The notes: generated by a model not told the origin, from the sequence alone. Shown: positions 1 to 6,226, counted from the first letter of the stretch. The stretch: DNA of 7,158 nucleotides from an uncultured Erysipelotrichaceae bacterium (GCA_902796465.1 CADBPK010000101.1:1-7158), one strand, 5' to 3'. Numbers and translations: made by a program.

Positions 1-23
1 AATAAAAAAGCCGGTCAGCCGGC
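1..23 (-). terminator. Intrinsic terminator of tcdA, overlapping its stop codon
   Basis: On the minus strand a 5-bp GC stem, GCCGG/CCGGC (23-19 with 14-10), is closed by the tetraloop CTGA and followed by TTTTTTATT to the window edge. The loop contains the TGA stop codon (17-15) of tcdA and the last Gly codon lies in the left arm. The stem is short but all G-C, and the T-tract is good. More T-tract could lie outside the window. Confidence 0.75.
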
Positions 24-737
24 AATGATGTCCCGGCAGACGGCAGAAGCGATCAGGAGGCCTGCCGCGGCAGGTACGAACGGGGAAGATCCGGGAACAC
101 TGCGGCGTACGCTGCCTTCTTCCCGCAGATCGATCAGAGGTTTGATCGGCGGTTCGGCGGAATATACGACCTTAAGGGAGCGGATATTCCGCTTTTTCAA
201 TTCCCTGCGCATGACTTTGGCGAGGGGATCGCCCTGGGTCTTGTACACATCCGTGATCATGAGTTTTGCGGGATCCAGACGGCTGCCGCAGCCCATGGCG
301 GAAATGACCGGTATGCCCAGTTCCTTCGCGGCGCAGATGATGTCCAGCTTGGCGCTGACGGTATCGATGGCATCCACGATGTAGTCGAACTGTTCAAACG
401 GAAACTCTGCCCGGGTCTCCGGGAGATAGAATATGGGGTATGTGTTCACGGCAATGGAAGGATCAATGTCATGGATGCGCTCCGCAAATACATCCGTCTT
501 CCGGCGTCCTATCGTGCTCCGCAGGGCGATGATCTGACGGTTGAGGTTGGTAAAATCCACATCGTCATGATCAATGAGGTCCAGTGTGCCGACACCGCTG
601 CGGGCCAGCGCTTCCACCACGTAGCCGCCGACGCCGCCAATGCCGAAAACGGCGATCCTGGCCTGTCTGAGCCGTTCAGCCGCGTCTTCGCCGATGAGCG
701 CTTTTGTCCTGATATACGGGTCTTTCCCGGAAGTCAT
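15..737 (-). CDS. tcdA: tRNA threonylcarbamoyladenosine dehydratase (ThiF/E1-like)
   Basis: This cytoplasmic enzyme uses ATP to cyclise the t6A modification at position 37 of ANN-decoding tRNAs into ct6A (known for the TcdA/CsdL family). Counting from the ATG at 737 (240 aa), a Rossmann nucleotide-binding loop GIGGVG lies at residues 32-37, an acidic strand end LIDHDDVD at about 54-61, and the E1-family NLNRQ motif at 64-68. Further on are DAIDTVSAKLD, the family segment AMGCGSRLDP, and the C-terminal GSSPFVPAAAGL block. There is no ubiquitin-like substrate domain or CxxC zinc pair, which argues against ThiF and MoeB. An in-frame ATG at 743 is also possible, but the AGGAG at 746-750 is only 2 nt from it and 8 nt from the ATG at 737, so I chose 737. 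The gene is complete, diverges from the amino acid transport operon, and has its own terminator. The function is family-based. Confidence 0.92.
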   Translation of the reverse strand: MTSGKDPYIRTKALIGEDAAERLRQARIAVFGIGGVGGYVVEALARSGVGTLDLIDHDDVDFTNLNRQIIALRSTIGRRKTDVFAERIHDIDPSIAVNTYPIFYLPETRAEFPFEQFDYIVDAIDTVSAKLDIICAAKELGIPVISAMGCGSRLDPAKLMITDVYKTQGDPLAKVMRRELKKRNIRSLKVVYSAEPPIKPLIDLREEGSVRRSVPGSSPFVPAAAGLLIASAVCRDIIAG

Positions 738-745
738 AGGCATAT

Positions 746-750
746 CTCCT
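746..750 (-). promoter_or_regulatory. Ribosome binding site deciding the tcdA start
   Basis: Read on the minus strand the bases are AGGAG. The spacer is 2 nt to the first ATG (743) but 8 nt to the second in-frame ATG (737). The second spacing is normal for a Shine-Dalgarno site, so it favours the start two codons downstream. Confidence 0.65.
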
Positions 751-775
751 GTATGCCCGAATCATATAACAAAAC

Positions 776-781
776 AGTATA
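776..781 (-). promoter_or_regulatory. Candidate -10 element for tcdA
   Basis: On the minus strand the bases read TATACT, a 5-of-6 match to TATAAT, placed to give a leader of about 30 nt before the ATG at 737. The -35 is poor: TTTCAT at 805-800 with an 18-nt spacer. If real, the polymerase footprint would overlap the inverted repeat and CodY-like box, so one regulator could affect both divergent genes. Weak evidence. Confidence 0.35.
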
Positions 782-793
782 TTTGTTAAGAAA

Positions 794-824
794 TCACAAA
801 TGAAAAATTTTCATAAATTTGTGA
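794..824. repeat. Nested inverted repeat in the divergent control region
   Basis: Eight-base perfect arms TCACAAAT (794-801) and ATTTGTGA (817-824) flank an inner palindrome ATGAAAA-A-TTTTCAT (800-814). It lies about 55-85 bp upstream of the predicted transcription start of the transport operon, so it is more likely a protein-binding site than a transcribed hairpin. TGTGAAA also recurs in direct orientation at 820-826 and 831-837, 11 bp apart, about one helical turn. Confidence 0.6.
806..820. promoter_or_regulatory. Putative CodY-binding box
   Basis: The 15 bases AATTTTCATAAATTT match the published CodY consensus AATTTTCWGAAAATT at 13 of 15 positions; the mismatches are the G at position 9 and the A at position 13. 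A weaker 10-of-15 match starts at 815, overlapping the first by 6 nt, an arrangement reported for natural CodY sites. CodY is a Bacillota regulator that responds to branched-chain amino acids and often GTP, and it commonly controls branched-chain amino acid transport, which fits the adjacent genes. The site is about 60-73 bp upstream of the predicted start, so the sign of regulation cannot be read. AT-rich sequence raises the chance-match risk. Confidence 0.5.
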
Positions 825-844
825 AAGAAATGTGAAAATCTGTG

Positions 845-872
845 TTGTATTTTACTTTTAAAGAATTATAAT
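845..872 (+). promoter_or_regulatory. Sigma-A-type promoter of the amino acid transport operon
   Basis: A perfect -10 TATAAT lies at 867-872, with a weak -35 TTGTAT at 845-850 across a 16-nt spacer. The predicted start near 879 gives a leader of about 27 nt that carries AGGGGG at 895-900, 5 nt before the ATG at 906. Such a short leader leaves no room for a riboswitch or T-box. The surrounding sequence is much more AT-rich than the genes. Confidence 0.7.
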
Positions 873-905
873 GATTTCATCTGAACAAGATTACAGGGGG
901 AAATT

Positions 906-2087
906 ATGAAAATGAACAAACTCGTTAAAGGAGGTCTCGCTGCAGTCATGTGTCTGGCACTGGCCGCATGTGAATCCGGAGCACAGGGCGGCGGTTCTTC
1001 CGAACAGCCTGCCGCAGATACAGGCTATACAGCAGCCGGTGATCTGAGTTCCTATACGATCGGAACCGGCGGACCGACCAGCGGTGATCTCGCTGTTTAC
1101 GGCGGCGCAGTCACAAACGCTGCAGCTCTGGCAGTCAAGGACTGGAACGAAGCACACGGCACAAACATCAAGTGTGAGATCCAGGATACGACAGGAGACG
1201 CCACACAGGCAGTCAATATTTATAACAAGTTCGTCAGCGACACTAAGGTCGCAGGCATCATCGGCATGACCGTTTCCGGTGAATCCATCGCCGTCGCAGG
1301 CGCATCTGCGGATACGATGGTCCCGATCATCTCACCGTCTGCCACAGCAGAGGCTTTCACAGCTGACGCCGGTGCGAATGTATTCCGTGCATGCTATACC
1401 GATCCGCAGCAGGCTGCCCTGATCGCAGACTTCGCGTATGACACACTGGGTCTGAGAAAAGCAGCTGTACTGTACAACTCCGACGATGACTATTCCGTAG
1501 GTCTGTGCACTTCCTTTGAAGCGGAATTCCAGGCAAAGGGCGGCGAGCTCGCACTGAAGTCCGAAGCATTCGGAACAGATGATACGAACTTCTCCACACA
1601 GCTGACAAAGATCGCGGCTGCACAGCCGGATGTATTATTCATCCCGAACTACTATGAAAAAGACGTCATGATCGCAACCCAGGCAAGAGATCTCGGCATT
1701 GATGCCCAGTTCATCGGCTGCGACGGCTGGGACGGTGTCCTGGAAGTCGCTTCCGCAAGTGATCTCGCATCCCTGGAAGGCGCAGTCTTCATCAACCAGT
1801 ACAGCCCGGATATGGAATCCGTACAGGCGATCATGGAAGAATACCAGGCTGAATACGGCCAGTCGATCAACTCCTTCGGCATCAACTCCTATGACGCAAC
1901 AATGTGTCTGCTGGAAGCGATCGAAGCTGCGAACAGCCTGAACGCGGCTGACATCAACGCGCAGCTGGCGAAGATCGAGCATAAGGGTATTCTCGGCACA
2001 CTGAAATTCGACGAAACAGGCGACCCGATCAAGACACCTGTTTACGTAACGATCAAAGACGGCAAGTACGTATCATACGGCAAGTAA
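906..2087 (+). CDS. livJ: Branched-chain amino acid ABC transporter substrate-binding lipoprotein
   Basis: This extracytoplasmic receptor of a LIV/HAAT-type importer captures leucine, isoleucine, valine or a related amino acid and delivers it to the membrane subunits encoded downstream. The 393-aa product starts with a lipoprotein signal: positive MKMNKLVK, a hydrophobic core, and lipobox LAAC with the lipidated Cys at residue 22. A Gly/Ser/Ala-rich linker follows to about residue 45, then a periplasmic-binding-protein type I fold (Peripla_BP_6 type). Typical segments are the GPTSGDLAVYGG-like entry, SPSAT at 143-147 (the Ser/Ala/Thr loop that contacts the amino acid in LivJ-like proteins), NYYEKD at 248-253 and CDGWDG at 272-277. 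The start has AGGGGG 5 nt upstream; a second ATG lies two codons in. The mature domain has five further cysteines (90, 163, 201, 272, 334). The family is certain; exact ligand specificity is inferred and could be another amino acid. Confidence 0.93.
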   Translation: MKMNKLVKGGLAAVMCLALAACESGAQGGGSSEQPAADTGYTAAGDLSSYTIGTGGPTSGDLAVYGGAVTNAAALAVKDWNEAHGTNIKCEIQDTTGDATQAVNIYNKFVSDTKVAGIIGMTVSGESIAVAGASADTMVPIISPSATAEAFTADAGANVFRACYTDPQQAALIADFAYDTLGLRKAAVLYNSDDDYSVGLCTSFEAEFQAKGGELALKSEAFGTDDTNFSTQLTKIAAAQPDVLFIPNYYEKDVMIATQARDLGIDAQFIGCDGWDGVLEVASASDLASLEGAVFINQYSPDMESVQAIMEEYQAEYGQSINSFGINSYDATMCLLEAIEAANSLNAADINAQLAKIEHKGILGTLKFDETGDPIKTPVYVTIKDGKYVSYGK

Positions 2088-2107
2088 TTACAATCCGTTA
2101 AAATCAT

Positions 2108-2140
2108 AAAGAGGGGAGCGGATCAAAGCTCCCCTCTTTT
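2108..2140 (+). terminator. Hairpin between livJ and livH: attenuating terminator or mRNA stabiliser
   Basis: A perfect 12-bp stem, AAAGAGGGGAGC (2108-2119) with GCTCCCCTCTTT (2128-2139), closes an 8-nt loop and ends in TTTT then A. It is GC-strong, but most of the T-run is inside the stem and the tract stops after four Ts, so partial termination is more likely than full. livH has no clear promoter of its own in the remaining 30 bp. The arrangement fits the usual need for more binding protein than membrane subunits. Confidence 0.75.
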
Positions 2141-2159
2141 ACATATGAACTGCCATTGA

Positions 2160-2166
2160 AAGGAGG
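2160..2166 (+). promoter_or_regulatory. Ribosome binding site deciding the livH start
   Basis: The bases AAGGAGG are near-perfect. Two ATGs follow in different frames, at 2169 (2 nt away) and 2173 (6 nt away). The spacing selects 2173, which opens the LivH frame. The 2169 frame is a shadow. Confidence 0.8.
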
Positions 2167-2172
2167 GAATGA

Positions 2173-3057
2173 ATGTCAGGATTCAGTCAGTTTATCATGC
2201 AGTTTATCAATGGGCTGAACATTGGCTCCATCTATGCGCTGATTGCCCTGGGATATACGATGGTCTACGGCATTGCCAAGCTGATCAACTTTGCGCACGG
2301 CGACATCATCATGGTCGGTGCGTATGTTTCCCTGATCTGCCTGAATGCCGGTTTGCCGTGGTATCTCGCATGTATCATATCGATTCTCAGCTGTTCCGCT
2401 TTTGGCGTGATCATGGAAAAGTTTGCCTACAAGCCGCTCCGGAACGCATCCCGTATCTCGCTTCTGATCACGGCGATCGGCATCAGCTACCTGCTGGAAA
2501 ACGCGTTCCAGCTGATCTTTACCGCCAATCCGAAACCGTATCCGTCTTTTATCGCGCTGCCGGCGCTGAAGATCGGTGCGGTCACGATCAGTGCGAACTA
2601 CTACATTACATTTATCATTTCCGTTGTGCTCATGGTGGTTTTGACCCTGTTCATCCGCAATACGAATATGGGCAAGGCGATGCGGGCAGTCTCTGAAGAT
2701 GCAGGGGCGGCACGTCTCATGGGCATCAACGTGGACAATACGATCTCTCTGACCTTTGCGATCGGTTCCGCCCTCGCGGCAGTTGCGGGTATCCTCTACT
2801 CCAACTGTTATTCCCCGATCAATCCGACGATGGGTTCCCTGCCCGGCATCAAGGCGTTTATCGCCGCTGGCCTGGGCGGGATCGGCTCCATTCCCGGCGC
2901 TGTGCTGGGCGGATTTTTCCTGGGCATGATCGAAGCAATGGTCAAAGCATATATTTCTTCCCAGCTTCTGGATTCGATCGTCTTTACGGTCCTGATCCTG
3001 ATGCTGGTGCTGAAGCCGGCAGGCATCCTCGGAAAAGATGTCCGGGAAAAGGTATAG
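2173..3057 (+). CDS. livH: Branched-chain amino acid ABC transporter permease LivH
   Basis: This is one of the two membrane permease subunits of the importer (BPD_transp_2 family); with LivM it forms the translocation path. The 294-aa protein is almost entirely hydrophobic segments, about eight membrane spans by eye. Family landmarks are GYTMVYGIAKLINFAHGD near residues 27-44, a cytoplasmic coupling-loop motif MGKAMRAVSEDAGAARLMGI at 166-185 that contacts the ATPases, and GGIGSIPGAVLGG in the C-terminal third. Length is normal for LivH. It begins after the intercistronic hairpin with a strong ribosome binding site, and its TAG stop (3055-3057) lies inside the ribosome binding site of livM, so translation of the two permeases is probably coupled. 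No defect is seen. Confidence 0.95.
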   Translation: MSGFSQFIMQFINGLNIGSIYALIALGYTMVYGIAKLINFAHGDIIMVGAYVSLICLNAGLPWYLACIISILSCSAFGVIMEKFAYKPLRNASRISLLITAIGISYLLENAFQLIFTANPKPYPSFIALPALKIGAVTISANYYITFIISVVLMVVLTLFIRNTNMGKAMRAVSEDAGAARLMGINVDNTISLTFAIGSALAAVAGILYSNCYSPINPTMGSLPGIKAFIAAGLGGIGSIPGAVLGGFFLGMIEAMVKAYISSQLLDSIVFTVLILMLVLKPAGILGKDVREKV

Positions 3058-3066
3058 GAGGGGTTT

Positions 3067-4017
3067 ATGGATCAGTCATTCAAAAAACAGCTCCTGATCG
3101 ATTTCGGGACAGTACTGGGCAGTTATGCCGTATTATTTGCGCTGCAGAAATCCGGTGTCATCAATACGTACTGGCAGGGGATCATCCTGGTCGTATGCAT
3201 CAATGTGATCCTGACGGTATCCCTGAATGTCACATCCGGATTCCTCGGTGAACTGGCGCTCGGGCATGCCGGATTCATGGCGATCGGTGCCTATCTCAGC
3301 GCCTTCATATCCAAATCGCTTCCGCTGATCCCGGCCCTGGAATTCCCGGTCGCGATCCTGATCGGCGGACTTTCGGCCATGGCGGCAGGATATATCGTTG
3401 CCATTCCGACCCTGCGTCTGCGCGGGGATTACCTGGCAATCATCACGCTGGCTTTCGGCGAGATCATCCGGAATATCCTGAAGAACCTGATGCTGTTCGG
3501 CGGTACAAAGGGATATCCGAACATTCCTGCTTATACGACTTTCACATGGGCTTTCTTCGGCGCTGCCGTCTGCGTGCTTGCGGCTAAGTCGCTGATCGCT
3601 TCCCGCCACGGACGTTCCATCATATCCGTGCGTGAAGATGAGATCGCGGCGGAAGCTTCCGGCGTCAATACAAACCGGTACAAGATCCTGGCGTTTGTAT
3701 TCTCCGCGTTCTTTGCGGGCGTTGCCGGCGCGCTGTACGCGCATTATATCCGCTTCCTGCAGCCGAGCGTATTCACGCTGGACAAATCCATCGAGATCCT
3801 CGTTATGGTGGTATTAGGCGGCATGGGTTCCATCCGCGGCTCCATCATTTCGGCAACGGTCCTGACGGTACTGCCGGAGCTGCTAAGATCGTTCAGCGAT
3901 TACAGGATGCTGATGTATTCCATCGTCCTGATCGTAATGATGCTGGCGAAGCATTCGGCTTCCGGAAAGATCATGTTCCGGCCTGCCGCGGATAAGACAC
4001 AGGAGGCAGAGACATGA
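3067..4017 (+). CDS. livM: Branched-chain amino acid ABC transporter permease LivM
   Basis: This is the second permease subunit, partner of LivH, in the same family. The 316-aa product has a short polar N-terminus (MDQSFKKQ), many hydrophobic spans, and the LivM-type GFLGELALGHAGF motif at 58-70. The coupling-loop segment GRSIISVREDEIAAEASGVN lies at about 182-201, and VVLGGMGSIRGSI in the C-terminal third. A polar, mostly charged tail ends the protein. The length is usual for Gram-positive LivM; Escherichia coli LivM is longer at its N-terminus. AGGAGGGG at 3056-3063 overlaps the livH stop and lies just upstream of the ATG. The final four bases, ATGA at 4014-4017, overlap the livG start, again implying coupled translation. 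Confidence 0.95.
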   Translation: MDQSFKKQLLIDFGTVLGSYAVLFALQKSGVINTYWQGIILVVCINVILTVSLNVTSGFLGELALGHAGFMAIGAYLSAFISKSLPLIPALEFPVAILIGGLSAMAAGYIVAIPTLRLRGDYLAIITLAFGEIIRNILKNLMLFGGTKGYPNIPAYTTFTWAFFGAAVCVLAAKSLIASRHGRSIISVREDEIAAEASGVNTNRYKILAFVFSAFFAGVAGALYAHYIRFLQPSVFTLDKSIEILVMVVLGGMGSIRGSIISATVLTVLPELLRSFSDYRMLMYSIVLIVMMLAKHSASGKIMFRPAADKTQEAET

Positions 4018-4775
4018 CGAACGTACTGGAAGTAAGAGATCTCGGCATCAATTTCGGCGGTCTGCGCGCGGTCGACGGTCTGAACCTGACCATCGAACCG
4101 GGACAGCTGTACGGTCTGATCGGACCGAACGGCGCCGGCAAGACGACAGTGTTCAACATGCTGACAGGCGTATACCTGCCGAGTGACGGCACGATCGAAT
4201 TATACGGCGAGAACATCGTCGGGAAGAAAGCACATCAGATCGCCCGTATGGGCATTGCCAGGACATTTCAGAATATCCGTCTGTTCAAGGATCTGACGGT
4301 AAAGGAAAACGTCCTGATCTCACTGGATACGCAGGCGGACTACAGCCTTCTGACAGGTGTCCTGAAACTGCCGCGCTTCCATGCGCAGGAAACAGCGATG
4401 GATGAGGAAGCGATGCGTTTATTATCCGTATTTGATCTGCAGGATGACGCCGACAAGCTGGCAAGAAACCTGCCTTACGGCAAACAGCGTGAGCTGGAGA
4501 TCGTCCGGGCACTGGGCACACACCCGAAGCTGCTCCTGCTGGATGAACCGGCAGCGGGCATGAATCCGCAGGAGACACAGAACCTGATGGATACGATCCG
4601 TACCGTCAGGGAACAGTTCAACATTGCTATCCTGCTGATAGAACATGATATGAAGCTGGTCATGGGGATCTGTGAAAAGATCACCGTGCTGAATTACGGC
4701 ACGATGCTGGCATGCGGCACACCGGCCGAGATCCAGTCCGACAAGAACGTGATCAAGGCCTACCTGGGAGAATAA
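4014..4775 (+). CDS. livG: Branched-chain amino acid ABC transporter ATP-binding protein LivG
   Basis: This is one of the paired cytoplasmic ATPases that drive import. In the 253-aa protein the Walker A motif GPNGAGKTT is at 37-45, the Q-loop Gln at 86 (RTFQNIRLF), Walker B LLLLDE at 173-178 and the switch His at 211 (IEHDMK). The signature motif is the LivG-type variant LPYGKQRE at 153-160 rather than LSGGQ, and AAGMNP follows Walker B; both are normal for LivG. A C-terminal segment (GTPAEIQ...KAYLGE) matches the extra helix domain found in this subfamily. AGGAGG at 4001-4006, inside livM, sits 7 nt before the ATG. The last codons also supply GGGAG (4766-4770) for livF. All catalytic elements look intact. 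Confidence 0.96.
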   Translation: MTNVLEVRDLGINFGGLRAVDGLNLTIEPGQLYGLIGPNGAGKTTVFNMLTGVYLPSDGTIELYGENIVGKKAHQIARMGIARTFQNIRLFKDLTVKENVLISLDTQADYSLLTGVLKLPRFHAQETAMDEEAMRLLSVFDLQDDADKLARNLPYGKQRELEIVRALGTHPKLLLLDEPAAGMNPQETQNLMDTIRTVREQFNIAILLIEHDMKLVMGICEKITVLNYGTMLACGTPAEIQSDKNVIKAYLGE

Positions 4776-4778
4776 GTT

Positions 4779-5483
4779 ATGCTGAAAGTTGAAAACCTGG
4801 TTGTAAAATACGGCATGATCGAAGCCATCAAGGGCATCTCCTTCGAGGTCAGGGACGGCGAGATCGTGACGCTGATCGGTGCCAACGGCGCCGGCAAGAC
4901 AACGACGATGCATACGATTTCCGGGCTGATCCGTCCGGCATCGGGAACGATCTATATGGACGGACAGGATATCACCAAGGTACCTTCGCACCGCATCGTT
5001 TCCATGGGCCTGGCGCAGGTCCCGGAAAGACGGCGCGTGTTTGCCCAGCAGACCGTGGAGGAAAACCTGATCCTAGGCGCGTTCACGCGGAAGGATACGG
5101 AAGGGATCAAAGAGGACATGAAGAAGGTCTTCGAACGCTTCCCGCGTCTGGAAGAGAGAAGAAAGCAGCTTGCCGGTACACTCTCAGGCGGCGAACAGCA
5201 GATGCTGGCTATGGGAAGGGCGCTGATGGCAAGGCCGAAGATCCTCCTGATGGATGAACCGTCCATGGGTCTTTCACCGCTGCTGGTGCGCGAAATCTTC
5301 CGCATCATTGAAGACATTCATAAAAACGGGACGACCGTCCTGTTAGTGGAACAGAATGCCCGCATGGCGCTTGCGGTAGCCGACAGGGCATATGTGCTGG
5401 AAACCGGAAAGATCACACTGGAAGGAACCGGCAGTGAACTGGCGAAAAGCGAAAAGGTCAGAAAGGCGTATCTGGGAGGATAA
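4779..5483 (+). CDS. livF: Branched-chain amino acid ABC transporter ATP-binding protein LivF
   Basis: This is the second ATPase, expected to pair with LivG beneath LivH/LivM. The 234-aa protein has Walker A GANGAGKTT at 34-42, Q-loop Gln at 80 in the LivF-typical AQVPERRRVF, the canonical signature LSGGE at 135-139 and Walker B ILLMDE at 155-160. The switch position carries Gln 192 (VEQN) instead of His, which is characteristic of LivF. LivG has the standard His but a divergent signature, so the pair is asymmetric in the way usual for this family. It starts 3 nt after the livG stop. Its last two Gly codons form the GGGAGGA ribosome binding site for the next gene, which starts after a single intervening base. 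Confidence 0.96.
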   Translation: MLKVENLVVKYGMIEAIKGISFEVRDGEIVTLIGANGAGKTTTMHTISGLIRPASGTIYMDGQDITKVPSHRIVSMGLAQVPERRRVFAQQTVEENLILGAFTRKDTEGIKEDMKKVFERFPRLEERRKQLAGTLSGGEQQMLAMGRALMARPKILLMDEPSMGLSPLLVREIFRIIEDIHKNGTTVLLVEQNARMALAVADRAYVLETGKITLEGTGSELAKSEKVRKAYLGG

Positions 5484-5484
5484 A

Positions 5485-6162
5485 ATGTACGTAAAAGATC
5501 ATATGACAAAGAACCCCATCACGATCACAGGTGATGTGTCTGTTTCCAAAGCGCTGGATATCATGGCAAAGAATGATTTCCACCGCCTGCCTGTCGTGGA
5601 TGAAAATCAGAAGATAAAGGGTCTTCTGACCGAAGGACTGGTTTCCGAGAGTTCCGGCAGATCCACGACTTCCCTGTCGATCTACGAACTGAATTACCTG
5701 CTTTCCAAAACAAAGGCGTCCGAGATCATGATCACGGATGTCGTAACGGTATCCCCGGACCTGTTCCTCGAGGAAGCGGCGGCGGAAATGCTGAAGAATA
5801 AGATCAGCGTACTGCCGGTTGTGGATGAAGAACAGAAGGTCATCGGGATCATTACCGAAAAGGATATCTTCGATGCTTTCATCAGACTGATGGGATACAG
5901 GACGCAGGGAACGAGGTTCATCATCAAATGCAACGATGTTCCCGGTGAATTCCTGAAGATTGCAAAACTCTTTGCGGAAGAAGATGCCAACCTGGAGAAC
6001 CTGGCGGTATACAGAAGTGCCGAAAGAGGCGTAGAAGTGGTCGTCAAGGCTACCGGCCTCGTACCGGTCGATACCATGACAAATATTCTGGAAGGCGCCG
6101 GATTTGAAGTCCTCCGCGTGATCCAGACAGATCATGACGGAAACAGGATCTTCCATAAATGA
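5485..6162 (+). CDS. CBS-CBS-ACT protein (AcuB-like), putative regulator of the importer
   Basis: This is a soluble 225-aa protein with no signal or membrane span. CBS domain 1 covers about residues 5-58 (MTKNPITI, HRLPVVDE, IKGLLTEG) and CBS domain 2 about 78-135 (EIMITDVVTVSP, VLPVVDEE, VIGIITEKDI). An ACT-type ferredoxin-fold domain covers about 142-213 (FIIKCNDVPGEFLKIAKLF, then VEVVVKATG and a final strand). CBS pairs usually bind adenine nucleotides and ACT domains usually bind amino acids. The protein is organised like AcuB, whose role is poorly defined. It is the last gene of the transport operon: its ribosome binding site (GGGAGGA, 5474-5480) lies in the last codons of livF, one base separates stop and start, and a strong terminator follows. 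An upstream in-frame ATG at 5392 lies inside livF and lacks support. A role tuning LivFGHM by energy or amino acid state is inference. Confidence 0.88.
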   Translation: MYVKDHMTKNPITITGDVSVSKALDIMAKNDFHRLPVVDENQKIKGLLTEGLVSESSGRSTTSLSIYELNYLLSKTKASEIMITDVVTVSPDLFLEEAAAEMLKNKISVLPVVDEEQKVIGIITEKDIFDAFIRLMGYRTQGTRFIIKCNDVPGEFLKIAKLFAEEDANLENLAVYRSAERGVEVVVKATGLVPVDTMTNILEGAGFEVLRVIQTDHDGNRIFHK

Positions 6163-6166
6163 TCAC

Positions 6167-6193
6167 AAAGCAGGATGCGGATCCTGCTTTTTT
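6167..6193 (+). terminator. Intrinsic terminator closing the transport operon
   Basis: A perfect 10-bp stem, AAAGCAGGAT (6167-6176) with ATCCTGCTTT (6181-6190), closes a GCGG tetraloop and runs into six Ts (6188-6193). It begins 4 nt after the stop of the CBS-CBS-ACT gene. This is a textbook Rho-independent terminator and marks the operon's end. Confidence 0.93.
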
Positions 6194-6226
6194 ACGTACC
6201 CCGGTGACGGTGAAACAGCTTTGATA

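Noticed and set aside
15..737. ThiF or MoeB (thiamine or molybdopterin adenylyltransferase) assignment
   Set aside because: The protein lacks the CxxC zinc pairs of MoeB/ThiF and carries the TcdA-type MGCGSRLDP and SPFVPAAAGL segments. No thiamine or molybdopterin genes are nearby.
873..905. Riboswitch or T-box leader for the transport operon
   Set aside because: The predicted leader is only about 27 nt, with no room for a structured leader and no terminator before the start codon.
2169..2696. 175-aa plus-strand open frame starting 4 nt before livH
   Set aside because: It overlaps livH in another frame, is rich in Cys, His and Arg with no recognisable fold, and its ATG is only 2 nt from the ribosome binding site. 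LivH clearly occupies the region.
3133..3744. 203-aa minus-strand open frame opposite livM
   Set aside because: Its translation is low-complexity and strongly charged with no domain, and it has no ribosome binding site. It arises from the GC-rich codon bias of livM.
4422..4991. 189-aa minus-strand open frame opposite livG/livF
   Set aside because: It spans the junction of two well-supported ATPase genes and shows no motif or ribosome binding site.
5392..5484. N-terminal extension of the CBS-CBS-ACT protein from an ATG at 5392
   Set aside because: The extra 31 residues are an out-of-frame reading of the livF end. The ATG at 5485 has a well-spaced GGGAGGA and starts directly at the CBS domain.
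5458..6156. 232-aa minus-strand open frame opposite the CBS-CBS-ACT gene
   Set aside because: It mirrors almost exactly the real gene on the other strand and shows no family motifs. The plus-strand product has three clear domains.
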